From the NCBI GenBank assembly GCA_022570795.1, contig JAKUDP010000011.1, positions 434,001 to 498,000 of the forward strand: 64,000 bases of DNA. The letters run 5' to 3'. The position numbers and the translations under genes were made by a program. Positions 43,753 through 55,585 of the stretch are shown piece after piece. The stretch's first letter is position 1, and every line of letters starts with the position of its first letter. This stretch comes from Sphaerulina vaccinii (taxonomy: Eukaryota; Ascomycota; Dothideomycetes; Mycosphaerellales; Mycosphaerellaceae). The notes below the pieces were generated by a model. The model was not told the DNA's origin, ran no database searches, and saw only the letters and a list, made by a program, of their open reading frames with translations.

Positions 43753-44010
43753 ATGCAACTCCTCTCTATCATCCTCTTCGCCTCCTCCGCCCTGGCGATC
43801 GATCGCTACTGCCGCAAAGAAGTCATCAAAGCCGGAGTCCGAGGCTGTACTGCAGCAGGCGCTCGTTGCTGTTCTCAGAAATGGGGTGGTGTTTACAATG
43901 AGTTCACGAGCGTAACTTCTTTGGGCACCGTGGACAGTTCTACGAATTTGTCTGGTACTAGCAATTGTGATGGCGGAGCTGGAACTTTGGTTTGCGTGAA
44001 TCAGAACTAG
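43753..44010 (+). CDS. small secreted cysteine-rich protein (candidate effector)
   Basis: 85 residues with a clean signal peptide (LLSIILFASSALA, cleavage about residue 15) and a mature part of about 70 residues with six Cys, including an adjacent pair (RCC). That is enough for three disulfides. It has no recognised domain. Size, signal and Cys content fit apoplastic effector or antimicrobial-like proteins of plant-associated fungi, but the role is inferred only. It has its own TATA box and pyrimidine-rich leader. Single exon. Confidence 0.7.
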   Translation: MQLLSIILFASSALAIDRYCRKEVIKAGVRGCTAAGARCCSQKWGGVYNEFTSVTSLGTVDSSTNLSGTSNCDGGAGTLVCVNQN

Positions 44011-45416
44011 GTTGTTGGTGAGTCGACTTGTCTCCGTGGAGTGGGAGTGATGTGGGCTGATGATAGATGGTGTAGGGTTACTATATACGACATTTCTCAA
44101 GACCTCGTGGCATGCGATCAGACGTCGGGGATCGTCTCTGAGCCCTGGGCAATGGGCTGTGTCTAGGAAGACACTAGCCGGGTACTGCTGAGCGGGCGGA
44201 GATGATATTCGGCCTGATCAGAACTGAAGTAATAGGCAGAGATGTGAATAGTAAAGGTCGATAGTGGTACATTTGTGTATAGATCGCAGTTCGCTAGAGA
44301 AACAAATTCGATGCGGTAGCCATGAGCCATCCATGAGGAAGAGCCTCGACGAGCGCCGCGACATATGCTGGTGGTATCCTTGTCATTGAACGGCTCGTGT
44401 GATCTTTCCCCATAGCATCCACCTGATCATCCAATTGCCTCCATCATCTTCACCACTCAGACTATAAATCGCTTTCGTCTCGGGTGAAGCCATTTCGAAC
44501 GTCCTTGCGATCTCTGCCTGCATCGCCGTTTCTGTTATGAGACTTGCGGTGGCCATGCCAGCCGGAGACGAGTCGGGTGCCCCTCCTCTTTGACGAATTT
44601 GAATAGTGTTGAGCAGTCGTTCTGCCGCATGGCCAACTTCCTCCTACTTCGGTATCAGCTTCTGGGAGCCTGTCACCATAACCATCAAGCATACCTCCAT
44701 CTTCTCGAACACCTTCCTATCTCTACTGTCTTGCAGAACGAGACCACAAAGGAGCAGGAAGTTGGCTTGCTGCATCGTCGATGACTTCGGAGTCGTTGGT
44801 GCTGAATCTGACATGATGAGTAAGGAACACATGCCGTGCAGATGTGTTCGAGAATCTTATGATCTCGATTTTCGAACATGGTTCTTAACAGTGAAGATGT
44901 TGATCTCAATTAGCAGATGAGGGTGTAGAAGGCTAAGAGGCGTCTCCACTCGAACGATATGTGGAAAGAAGACGGCCACAACAAAGTGACACTCTCGGAT
45001 GCCGCTAACCAGTCTCCGCTGCACGATCCTGGCATCTCGGCCACAGAGTCTTCACGATCGCATATGATCTCGCTCGCGCAGCCAATAGCCCACTTCGTTC
45101 ATGTGGCACGACCGCATGGCTTCCAATCGGTCCTTGTCTTCGCTCCGACGATGTCGTACAGATCTTCGCGTGGCTGCAGAAGATGCGTTCGAGGCGTCTC
45201 GCGTGGGTACGGGGTAGCCGGGCAAGAGATACCCTGCTTCGCCTTGCATGTACCAATATCATTACGTGCCGTCAGCTCAACTTTCTCGACGGAGTCAAAG
45301 CCGACATCACGGACACTTCCTGAACTCTTTATCAAGATTGCGGAGTTTACCGCGAGACGTCCAACCGAGACAGCTAAACACCCACCCTCAAGGTCGCATC
45401 GAGGTCGCCACACAAC
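44011..45416. other. gene-free stretch
   Basis: Only shadow ORFs. Contains the 26-nt segment shared with 34891-34916. Nothing else recognised. Confidence 0.4.
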
Positions 45417-46951
45417 ATGGACAAGCTCAAATCCAAGACTGGCTGCTTGACTTGTGTGGCCAGACGAAAGAAATGCGACGAAGTTGAGCCTAAGTGCGGA
45501 CACTGCACACGCCTCAACATAACCTGCGTAAGACGTGAGCTGGCGACAGATGGCGCGGTGGTTCTCATATCGTCCACAAATCTGAAGGCGAGGAAAAGCC
45601 CTCCACTGCGGTCACCAATCACGAATGGATACCCTCCCTTCAAGAGTGACTTCGAGAGGCAGTTGTCGATTGAGAGTCCTGGTGCGTTGGCCACGTTAGT
45701 GTCATGCATGGCAGGTCCTGGCTTTCGAGACGTGGTACTCTTTGGTACATTCTGTGCTGAAAGCCGTCTGGTACGCCAGGCGTTGGTGGCATTCTCGGCG
45801 TATAATCAGGGTCCGCGGTGCGATGACTCGTACAAGCTGTCTCTAAGAAGCTATCAGTACTGCATCACGAATATGAAGCAGAATCGTGCGTATGAGGGCG
45901 AGGATCCTGCTGAGCAAGATCGAGTTCTCACTGCAATCATGTTCTTAGGACTGCTAGAGGTAAGCATTTCGGGTTCGCGTGCACTGTTCCTCGACTAAGG
46001 TGTATGCAGGGTCTCAAGATAGGGGACTCGAGTAATGCGGTAGCACATTTCGAGATGTGTAGAAAGCTGCTCACTGCACGGCTGGCGCAGCCCGGAGTTC
46101 TGAACGATGCGGCGCTGGTAAAGTTGTATCGTGTGGTGGCCGAATGCATCATGTATAACCTTGCAGCGCTCTCTCCGTTCCATGTTAGGATCGCGGAAGT
46201 CGTCACGGATTGGGGCACTTCTTTCGACTGCTTGTTTCCTGGTGGCGACCACGCCCTGAGCCCATTTCTGGGCGGGTTTCATGATGTATATCGCTTGATG
46301 CTCCGCATAAACATATACCTGCGGCAGATACCTTCCGCTACTTCCACGCTGTCGATAGCCCAGGCTAAGCAGACTCTCGACGGATTGTGGTGGGAGCTGC
46401 ATGCACTCGAGCTCAAAGTACCGGCCTCGTATCGTCGCGTGGAAGGTGCTGAAGGCACAAGACTGTACAAAGCAAAGCACAAGATCTCCGTTCTGGCACT
46501 CAGAGTTCATCTCGTGAAGATCTCAAGGCCAGCTATATCGCCATCTGACGATCTCATTCGGCCTTATCTGCAGAAGGCAATCGAGACCTTGAGACAACAA
46601 GATGTACGCGAGCCTGGGAATCCAGCCTTACGATGGCCGTTGACAATTTTCGCCTGTGCTGCCGAGATGGAGAACGACTTTGTCTTCATTGTTGAGAAGA
46701 TGCGAGAACTGGAGGTCATCCTTGATCCTTCAAATAAAGGCAAACTGCAATCAGCGTACGCAATCCTAGGGAGGTATCGAAACGATCATCTTATAGCACC
46801 ACTGCAGACGCATCGGGGAAGGTGGACTCCCATGAATCAGCTCGACTTCTTGCTAGAACCGCAGTTCTTAGATCGCCCTGAGAGCTGTGAAACACAGCAG
46901 GAAGACTCTCTTCGCATAGAAGAATTGGCAATCGAGATTACGCAGCCCTAA
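45417..46951 (+). CDS. Zn2Cys6 transcription factor with fungal-specific C-terminal domain
   Basis: Exons 45417-45959 and 46010-46951 (50-nt intron, GTAAGC donor, ACTAAG branch region, GCAG acceptor) give 494 residues. The N-terminal zinc cluster is C10-x2-C13-x6-C20-x6-C27-x2-C30-x6-C37, with the basic RRKKC linker typical of Gal4-type nuclear factors. The rest is helical and matches the 'fungal-specific transcription factor 2'-like arrangement (FRDVVLFGTFCAESRLVRQALVAFSA, then LGLLEGLKIGDSSNAVAHFEMCRKLL bridging the intron). Regulators of this shape often control nutrient use or secondary metabolism. No obvious target cluster is adjacent. Confidence 0.88.
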
Positions 46952-49017
46952 GACAAGGTCCAGATTCGTCGAGCAGTGGTATCCAGACCAGAGCCGGGAA
47001 CTGAAGGCAGTCCTGGGAGTATTCGAGAAGGTTTGTGTGATGTCTTGAAGTTCGGTTATCGCACGATGATGCGCGATATGCCGACGGGGCACCATAGACG
47101 ACGAAGCTCCATCCGTGAAGAGCCTTGTATCCAGAAGCGTTCTCCTGCTTCGACCGAATGCATTTCAACAGCCATGGTTCCGGGTCTGCACTGGTGGCAA
47201 AAGTTCCAGAATACGATGTCGTTCGCGGCGATACAACACAGGTTCTGCCCTCCACAAAGGTAGTCGGGGAGGCGGACAGGCGCAGTTGTAGCACAATCTT
47301 GAGAAGAGTGTCGGAGGACAAGAAAGGAAGGAGTGCTGATGAAGTGTTACTGTCCCTCATCGGCTTGCCAAGTCTGAGCTCCGTGGCCAATCACATCGCT
47401 ACGCGCCGTGCATGAAAAGTACCCTGCATTTAAGTGGGTCTCGTTTCTTCGCAGCCAGGCGAATGGCGGCACGGTGATCGGATCACGTATGAGGATGCAG
47501 TGCTGAATGAACGAGTATAGCGACGACTGTGGGTATTAAGACCTCACTCAGCCCGAGGAAAGATCGATATCATCAGACTTCTCACACCATTCGCAAGTCA
47601 GACAGTCAGCTACAAGATTCCAAGATTTTCAAGCAATCGGATCGAAGGCATTGAAGAGTTGCACCAGACCAGAAACTATCCAGTAAGCTCGATGCTAGTC
47701 CGCCACATTGCATTTGTTCAGCGTTGATATATACCCAGCGAAGTCTATATTCAGCAAGATGTGCTATGTTAATATGGTAAGCCAAGATCTCACTCACCTT
47801 GAGCCTACCAAGCAACAAGCTCAGACTCACACATGCTGAGCCACATCTGCTTGTTTGAGGGACATATGCTTAACTTTTTACAGATAACATGGGTCAAATG
47901 CGGCCACTTTCGAGTCGTAAAGCAAATGTGTCCAGAAGCCCAGCAACGACAGCCAACAGCATACTGCACCAACGCCCATGAACCAATCGCCACAGACATT
48001 GGAGCAGATCGAGGAAGCTGTCCAGATAGGCAGAGACATCCCTCTGCTGTTCAAGATTCGAGCAGTGTCGCTTGGGCTCAGAGTATGGGAATCACTAGCA
48101 CGAGTGAGAGGGTGAGAAGGCCTTTTGGTCCTTGATGTTGTTCGAGTGTGTATTGAAGGCGTATGGGGTTGATGACAAGTTATTTGATGGTGATCGATCG
48201 ACAGTGAAGATGGCAGTAGCATTGGTCAGCTCCTAGCAGACCGGTCGACAGGAGTCAGTCGATTGCGATACTACCACAAGGTCTCCACGAAAGTTCCAAA
48301 AATCACAACTTCTGCAACTCTGTCGCGCCTTCCTCTCTGGTAGGCGTAGTAGCGCCACATTGCCAGACAGTATACCCACCTAAGTACCATGACACGAAGC
48401 TGTGCTTAGCATACTCATATAGCACGACTTAGGGACTATTCCGCTAAGGCATCCCAGCTGTTAGGTCATCGGCTTTTTGGAATGATACATAAGCTATCAG
48501 TTGTCCGGTGCTGAGGGTGGATGACTTGGACTTGCGATTGACTCAGTCGAGGTCGCATGTGTGCCCGAAGTCGAGTCCACTCTCCAATACCTTTCCCGGT
48601 TGTTCTTTGCGAGGTAGTTGGAGACGCAGTGGTATGGTGTAAAGCTTGTTGATGGAGAGCTCTCAGGAGATAGGAATGTACTTCTGCGCTGTTCGTGATA
48701 ATTGTGCCACCGTAAGGCCAGATTACTTCGTCGATCTCTGCGCATCTCACGATGTCTATGGTGCTCTTGCAACAGCCAGATCGGCATTGGGACTCGACTT
48801 GTTGAACGGAGAGGTCTCAAATGTTGCAGTACCTTAGTATATTCGAGGAAGGAGACGCTGGGAGTCGATATATATTTCTTGGCAGGCAAGCCAAAGTTCG
48901 GGTGAAGTGGAGCCATTGCCTCAGGCCTCGGCATTGGTATACTGCACCTCTTCTGTAGCGACTTCTCTCTTACTTCCAAGAAGCAACCATCAATGCTTTT
49001 CATCAGGAGGTACCACA
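46952..49017. other. 2-kb stretch without recognisable genes
   Basis: Short overlapping ORFs only. The last few hundred bases should hold the promoter of the membrane protein at 49018. Nothing else seen. Confidence 0.4.
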
Positions 49018-49521
49018 ATGTCAGGCTCCAGGATGTCCTTGTCTCCAGTTGACTCAGCATGGGCTCTCCTCAAGCCATTGGCATATACTTCCACAGTCTT
49101 TGTCAGCATCAGCATGGCAGCTACCTCGATGATCTTCATTCCGTCTCTTCTTCGAATCACAAGAACTGAACAAGACCGGTCTGCAGCCTCAAGAACATTT
49201 GGAAACATGAACGAACTTAGCATGAAGTACAACATTCCATTGGAGGTGCTGGCCATTGTCTCATATGGGGCTCTTGCTGCGAAGTCTTATTGGCGAGATG
49301 AATCATATGCGTGGAAGGGATGCGTAGCCGCTGCTGGAATCTTGGGGTCCATCTTTCCGATGAAGAACGTGTTCATGGCACCTCTCGCGAAGCGAATCGT
49401 CAGCCAAGTCGGAGAGGTGGAGACGAGAGAGTCGTTGTGGTATTGGAGCGCTTTGAATCTGGCCAGGAGCATGATCGTGCTTGGTTCCGGGCTTGTTGGC
49501 GTATGTTGCGACAAGCTATGA
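49018..49521 (+). CDS. small multi-pass membrane protein, possibly DUF1772-like
   Basis: 167 residues from the ATG at 49018 (a more upstream non-ATG frame is ignored). About four hydrophobic helices are visible: LAYTSTVFVSISMAATSMIF, VLAIVSYGALAAKSY, GCVAAAGILGSIF, and LARSMIVLGSGLVGVC. Between helices 1 and 2 is an FGNMNELSMKYNIP loop, and after helix 3 comes MKNVFMAPLAKRI. This four-helix plan recalls the DUF1772 (anthrone-oxygenase-like) family, but key residues are not certain. The frame could splice near 49500 (GTATGT), so the C-terminus is provisional. Confidence 0.55.
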   Translation: MSGSRMSLSPVDSAWALLKPLAYTSTVFVSISMAATSMIFIPSLLRITRTEQDRSAASRTFGNMNELSMKYNIPLEVLAIVSYGALAAKSYWRDESYAWKGCVAAAGILGSIFPMKNVFMAPLAKRIVSQVGEVETRESLWYWSALNLARSMIVLGSGLVGVCCDKL

Positions 49522-49563
49522 AGATAGTCGAGGCGCAGTAATATTGCAAGCTGGCCAGCTCCA

Positions 49564-50892
49564 TCAAGTCGGTGGTTCAAGAGTCGGTAGCGTCCCGAGG
49601 TCGATAGCAACCTCCTCGCCAGTTGCCCGACGTAACGGCTGTCGTTCAGATTCGGCAGTCTCCCATTCAGGCAAAGCCCAGCCATCATCGCCAGGGCGTA
49701 TGGATCTGCTGGTACCTTCGTAGACTCTTCCAATTCTCAGCTTGAATCCTTTTATATCGTGTGCAGTCGCGAAGATCTCCTCCTTGATGTCGGTATCATC
49801 TCTGTTCCCGTCCATTATCTCTCAGAGATCTAACGATTTCAACGTAGTCTTGTGCTCAACGATGAAGTCGAGAAGCATCTGCTTAGGCACCTCGTGACCC
49901 TGAAGCATCAAGGCTTCGAGCTGCTGGAGGGGCTTTGGGAAACCTGGGAGCTTGTCTGTCACCACGGACTGGAAGATGACCGCGTCGCAAGATCTATCCG
50001 CATAGCTGTGGTAGCTGCTAGCACTGTCGAGTGAAAGTGATTCGAGTTGCTGGGCTTGTGACACTATCCAGAGGACGCCTAAGCGTTTCGTGTCGATGTC
50101 GCTCTCCCGTCTCTCGCGCTGCTTTCCCTCGAGCCATGCGTCTACCCTGTAGTGATCTAGCCACAACTCCAAGTGTTTGAGGTATCTGAATGGCTGTGCC
50201 TCAGGATAATCAAGCATCACCGGGCCTAAAGCGAAAGGGTCGAACCTGTAGTGGAGATCGCCCAACTTCAAGTGGGGCACGGGGCACAAGGATTCGTAAA
50301 TCGCGCGACACAATATCTGAAATGCTTCTTGGTCTCGGTCCACTAAGTGGTAATTATACATCAATGCCCCGGACCCAAGCTGTCGATCAAGTTGTTTGGT
50401 TCCCCAAGGGCCTCGAACAGACTTGCTGACAGGATAGATTTGGCATGCCAATGTGTTGATCTCGGGAATCTTGCCTGCTTAATGGAAGGCTTCGAGTATG
50501 CCCCCTAGTACAATATGTGCTAATGTCCGGAAGTTGAAATGCTCTGCATAAACAGCGCGCCGAACTTCAGAGAGTCCCTTGTCTCGCGGATCATTCTTGC
50601 TCAAAGCAGCAATGTTCAAATCGATCTTCTCTACAGCCAGCTTATACACGGGATGTCGTGCAATGCACATCAATCGGGACATGCTGTTATGATCCAGGAG
50701 CAAGACGTGGAGGTTCTTGAAGTAGGTCCTCGCCATGTACTTCTGAGTTCTGTCCGCGAGTTCCGAGCATGACCGCCTGAGGTTGAATAAGTCCTCGGAT
50801 GGTAAATACATGATGGTCCATTCCAGCAACTCGATCGGAAGTTCCAGAAGAGGAGTAAGTCGGTCGTGCAAGATGCCAGTGCGAGACACCAT
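49564..50892 (-). pseudogene. F-box protein pseudogene with two nonsense codons
   Basis: One continuous frame of 443 codons from the ATG at 50892 to the stop at 49564 is interrupted only by TAA (50479-50481) and TGA (49822-49824). It has a clear F-box (LLELPIELLEWTIMYLPSEDLFNLRRSCSELADRT, about 15-49) and the post-F-box strand YFKNLHVLLLDHNSMSRLMCIARHP. The typical C-terminal LRR-like part includes LKHLELWLDHYRVDAWL, QQLESLSLDS, LEALMLQGHEVP and TTLKSLDL. Coding similarity continues unchanged after each stop. Both could arise from a single C-to-T change (CAA and CGA). No intron can remove either stop. Confidence 0.75.
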
Positions 50893-51479
50893 GATCTCCT
50901 GAAGAGTTGTATGATTGATCTCGGATTAAGGGTGGCCTTGCCGCAATGGTGTGCCGTAGCCCTTTCCTCTTCTACCACCTCACTTCCTTCTCAGGCTGCT
51001 GCTACCCACTCCTGCGCACATTTCTTCAAATGTACGTTTCAAGTCAGCGACAGACCGAGCTCGATATGCCACGCCTTCTCTTGCTTCACATCCATCCCGC
51101 GCCAGCTTATCAACGCGACCTGACCGCATTTCGGGTTTGGCTGACCCAGTGTTGTACCTGGTGTCAGACGAGGATGAGAGACGATGTTCCAGCCGCTAAG
51201 CATCGAAAAAGCATGCATCTCAGGTATAAGGTATGGCAGGCACGAAGGGTGCCTTCCAAATGTGGATTCGCCAAATGCATTTGAGTGAGCATGTACATGT
51301 AGGTGAGATTGATCGCATACTACTGACATAGCAAATCACATACCATCACACTATATGCCGAGCAGCGCGCACTACCGATCACTTACGACCCTCGACGCTC
51401 ATATTCGCGGTGTACTAGCATTCCTACAAGAGACGACACCACTTCTTTGCTGAATCAGAGAGCCGCTTCCAAAGTCTGG
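50893..51479. other. divergent intergenic region
   Basis: 587 bp between the F-box pseudogene and the hybrid kinase. No gene recognised. It must hold the kinase promoter. Confidence 0.4.
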
Positions 51480-54400
51480 ATGGTGGTCGTCATGGAATTC
51501 ATGGAGGCATCAAAGCGGAGCCTCGAGTGCCACTACAACCCAACAATGGTCGCAGCAGCTTTCATCGTTTCGCTGCTGGGCGCCTTCACATCGACTCAGC
51601 TCGTTAGCCAGGCGCGTATCTCGCGCAGTCGGTCTGGAAAAGTCACATGGACAGCACTGGGCAGCCTGACATTCGGTTTTTGCGGTGTCTGGTGCCTGCA
51701 TTTCCTCGGCATGCTGAGCTGCAGGTTCGATGTACCCATTGGACTCGAGCCTCTCTGGACTGTGCTCAGTGCCATACTATCGGTGGCGATCACATTCATA
51801 GTACTGTATACACATCCTACGCAGAACACTCCCGGCAACGAGTTCGACCACACACAGCCTCCCCATACCACCGCGGACAGCGACAGCGATGATAGCGCGA
51901 CTTTCGAGCCTGGATATCGAGATGGTCCTGAAACGCCCCAGCGCGCCTCGTCAGAGCCTTTGCCATCGCAATCGCGACATTCTCGCGTGCCGAGTATGGC
52001 TATCAACCCACAAAGAAGGCGCGCGGAGTCGAGTCTCCAAGGAACACCTGGTACAGATAGTCTCTTGGCTGATACTGCAGCTGCCAGCCTCGCCAACAAG
52101 CGGCGATGGAGCGAGAGCCAGCGCACTCGACTATTGGAGCCTGTTTCGGAGACCATTGAAGGCTCGAGCAACGATATACCCTTAATGACGATGGAACAAT
52201 CCCAGCCTTCACCTGATAACGATACTTGGCTGACAGATTCGAAATCAACCCCAACTAGCAACCTGTTGATTATGACTGGTCTAACAGTCTACGCTCGACT
52301 CACCTATGTGAACGTGGCGAAAGGCTTTCTCTGGTCGATCGCATTGACCAACATGCACTTCATGGGCGTAAAAGCACAGCAAATACCAGATGGATACCTC
52401 GTCCTCAATCCAGCCCGCGTGCTGCTGTGCGCATTGATCAGCTGGGCCGTGTGTTGCGTGGCTGTCACCGTATTGCCTGGGATCGAGGTCGACATCAAGC
52501 AACAAAGCTTGTTCTCTGTGGTTGCAGCCACTGGTGTCGCTGCAGTCCATTTTTCGGGTGTGCTGTATCCTCATAGTCTTGATCTACACTACGTGAAGCT
52601 GATTGCGTTCCGCAGGCATGTATGCGTGCTCTTTCTGGTCTTACATGGCACCTTCGGCGAACATAGGATACCCGCTTGAGCTACCAATTGTGATTGTTAG
52701 CGTAGCAGTCTTCACCTGCATGGCTTCTACTGGTCTATTGGCACACTCTGCCACTATTGCGCGAGACAAGCTGGCAGAAGTTTTACACACGAGGGAAAGA
52801 CTATGGGTGGCCCTCGCGCAGAAGGACAAAGCCGAAGCGACTGCCAAAGCGAGAACTGAATTCATAGCGTCTGCATCGCACGAGATCAAAACACCACTTC
52901 ACCAGCTTCAAGGCTACGCAGATCTTCTCGCAGAGTCCGAGCTGATGGAGGATGATCGACGGCTTTTGGATACCATTCAACTTGCTACCAGATCTTTAAC
53001 GATGAGTCAGTACACTCTTCAACTCATTTGGGCGCACGCTGATGTTGAACATAGTCACGAGCAACGTATTGGATTGGTCCCGACTCGAAAGCGGCGAAGC
53101 TCTTTGCCGACCTGTTCCAGTCGATGTTCGACTTGCATGCGAGGCGGTGCTTCATGTGCTCCCAAACAAGTACAAGAATACCGAGACGGAGCTTGTCGTC
53201 ATTGTTGCGCCAGAAGTACCCAGGTCCGTCGATATTGACGAGACATACCTGCAAAGAATTCTCGTGAACCTGCTCAGCAACAGTTTGAAGTTCACGCCGT
53301 CGGGCTATGTGATGCTACTTGTTCGTCTGACAGGAGGGAACTTGAAGGTGACTGTCGAAGACTCTGGCCGCGGCATACCCAAATCCTTTTTAGGTCAGAT
53401 GTTTGTACCTTACAAACAGGTGCAGGCTCGAGGAGCTGAGCTCGGCACTGGGCTCGGCCTCAGTATCACCAAACGATTGTTGGAGCGCATGGGAGGGACC
53501 GTGGCTGTCGCAAGCCGATATCAACTGGATCTGGGCGTTGGAGTCGCACACAGTGGCACTGCTTTTGCGCTGACCATACCCGTGCCTACACTAGAGGATT
53601 CATATCCTGCGCCCATAGGGAATCTGCGAGTCGCCATCATGCACGACGGCACACATCGGGACATCGAAGCACTGGTCTCTGGTTGGACATCATACAACGT
53701 AGAGGTCCGTCATACAAACGTCGTCGCGGATGTTGTCGATGAGCCGAACACCATCATCTGGGCAGATGTGCGCTACTTGCACAGGCACCGCGATGTGTGC
53801 ACCAAAGTACTGAAGCAACGACGAAACATTGTGCTCGTTCCGTACGAGAATTCGTCCACGCTGATGGATGTACTGGATTCTAAGTCGCCCACCAACGTTG
53901 TACCGATTCGGAAGCCCTTGATATGGCATCGCATTGTGCAGATGATCGTCGATAGAAAACACGCTCGGAGCACGCCAGACGTCAACAGACGGGACGACAG
54001 AGTTGTGCCAACAGCTTCAACTGTGCGCATCTCGGCAAACGTGAGTAGACAGCAGACGTCGAGAGCGCGAAAGAGAACAATACTGCTTGTGGAAGACAAC
54101 AAGGTAAGCGAAGTCTTGCCGCGTCTGTTGGCACCAACACAGTACACTGATATCAGCATCACAACAGGTCAACCAGACTCTCGGCGCAAAAATGCTCGCA
54201 AAACTCGACTACGCCGTCCTTCTCGCAGAAGATGGCCAAGAAGCAGTTGACATCATGACACAAAACTCCCTCTCCCACCGCAATAACCCAGCTGCCACCA
54301 CTATCGATGCGATCCTCATGGATCAGTTCATGCCACGGAAAGATGGCATTACCGCAACACAAGAGATACGACAGATGAGAAGTCTACATCACCAACCTAT

Positions 54401-54539
54401 TATTATCGCAGTCACTGCTGCTGCCGGACAAGAAGCTCAAGCACAATTCCTGAGAGCTGGAGCTGATACATTCTTGCCAAAACCTATGAGTTTGAAGAAG
54501 TTGGAAGAGTCTTTGAATGAGCATTTTGGTGGAGTATGA
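51480..54539 (+). CDS. hybrid histidine kinase with N-terminal MHYT sensor domain
   Basis: Four exons (51480-52557, 52616-53005, 53055-54103, 54168-54539) give 962 residues. The membrane sensor part has three MHYT-type motifs: CLHFLGM (72-78), NMHFMG (about 291) and AVHFSGM (about 356, restored by splicing intron 1). They lie in hydrophobic helices around a long Ser-rich loop. HisKA follows with the phospho-acceptor His448 in SASHEIKTPLH, then HATPase_c with N-box RILVNLLSNSLKF (about 561), EDSGRGIP and GTGLGLSI. The C-terminal receiver domain has DNK, Asp891 in LMDQFMP and Lys944 in PKPM. All catalytic residues are present. In bacteria MHYT domains are proposed to sense O2, CO or NO through bound copper. 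Signals would pass to an Ypd1-type phosphotransfer protein. The start could also be the ATG at 51495 or 51504. Confidence 0.9.
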
Positions 54540-54947
54540 CATGGAAGTGACCGGTGTGCTTATTCTCCGACCTGCGTTCAGCACAACAACTGATGAACGT
54601 CCTACTATAGCCACAACTAGCATCTGGGCCATTCTTAGTGCTCTGGTAGAAAGCCGGACAATCTATCACCATGCCAAGACATGCCGATCCACTTCTGGAG
54701 GCAACTCAGCGACCTCCGTGAAACAGAAGATGCCTAGGTCACCATCAATACTCCCGGCGTCTGCACTACTACAAAATTTACCATTCCGGCCTTGGGGTGC
54801 CCATACTGCCCAGATTGTGGAACCATAACATGACCGACAGAATGGATAGCCGCAACGCCATAGATCCGACGATGCAGCCTTATATACATAGCAGGTAGTA
54901 GTACAGTCAGTGAATCCGGCGGCAACATTGCACCTTATCACGGCAAC
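54540..54947. promoter_or_regulatory. intergenic region, promoter of small secreted protein gene
   Basis: No gene recognised. TATATA near 54879-54885 lies about 65 bp before the next ATG and is a plausible TATA box. Confidence 0.45.
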
Positions 54948-55390
54948 ATGAAGCTCTCCTTCACAACAACAATCGTTATTAACGGTCTCTTGGGCTGCTA
55001 TCATGTCCAAGCCTCTCCGCAACAGAAAGCAGAGAACCCAAGCGAATTCAACCGAGTGCAACCTCCGCCACCGAAGCCGCAAGGGAATCCAGATGAAGGA
55101 GTATGTGAACACTTTCTTGTTGACCTCCAACTTAACTTTACTTATTCTTATTGATGTTTGCATGGCATGTTTGCTGATATGTATTACAGAGATGTACCCT
55201 TGGAGCTGGATGGCCAGGATATTGTATTTTCAATGATGGAGCTTTGCCTTGTCGGAATGTGAGTATTGTTGATGTGGTGCGTTTGTGATGTGATGCGCGG
55301 AAGAGCTGATTGATTGTGTAGTCGTTTCCTCGTGATAAAGAAGGACTGGTTTGTTGGGATCGGGGGTTACAGGGGATGGCGAATTGTTGA
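54948..55390 (+). CDS. small secreted cysteine-rich protein, three exons (candidate effector)
   Basis: Exons 54948-55100, 55190-55258 and 55322-55390 (introns 89 and 63 nt, GTATGT and GTGAGT donors, CAG and TAG acceptors) keep phase 0 throughout and give 96 residues. The signal peptide is MKLSFTTTIVINGLLGCYHVQA. A Pro-rich linker (VQPPPPKPQGNP) precedes a compact Cys-containing module: RCTLGAGWPGYC, LPCRN, LVCWD and a C-terminal MANC. That gives five Cys in the mature part. Without splicing the ORF would end in unrelated sequence. No family recognised. An extracellular role is likely. Confidence 0.7.
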
Positions 55391-55585
55391 TGAGTCTTTC
55401 AGAGGGTCGAGTGATGATGTATGAGGTTTCTGCTACTGGTGGGTTGACGATATGAACGAACTGTGGCGCAGTTTCTCTGATCTACCGAATCCAATACGGT
55501 TCCGATCCGATGCAGCGATTCGTAACGAGAGCAACGCCCAATACTTGGAGTTACCCTAGAATGTCTCTAGAGACTAGGTTCGACC
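55391..55585. other. 3' flank of the secreted protein gene
   Basis: No gene or repeat seen before the minisatellite begins. Confidence 0.35.

Noticed and set aside
48497..49060. 187-codon minus-strand ORF
   Set aside because: It overlaps the start of the better supported membrane protein and shows no domain features.
53006..53054. Frameshift in the hybrid kinase between HisKA and HATPase
   Set aside because: A 49-nt intron (GTCAGT donor, GCTGAT branch, CATAG acceptor) restores the expected TSNVLDWSRLE helix, so no frameshift is needed.
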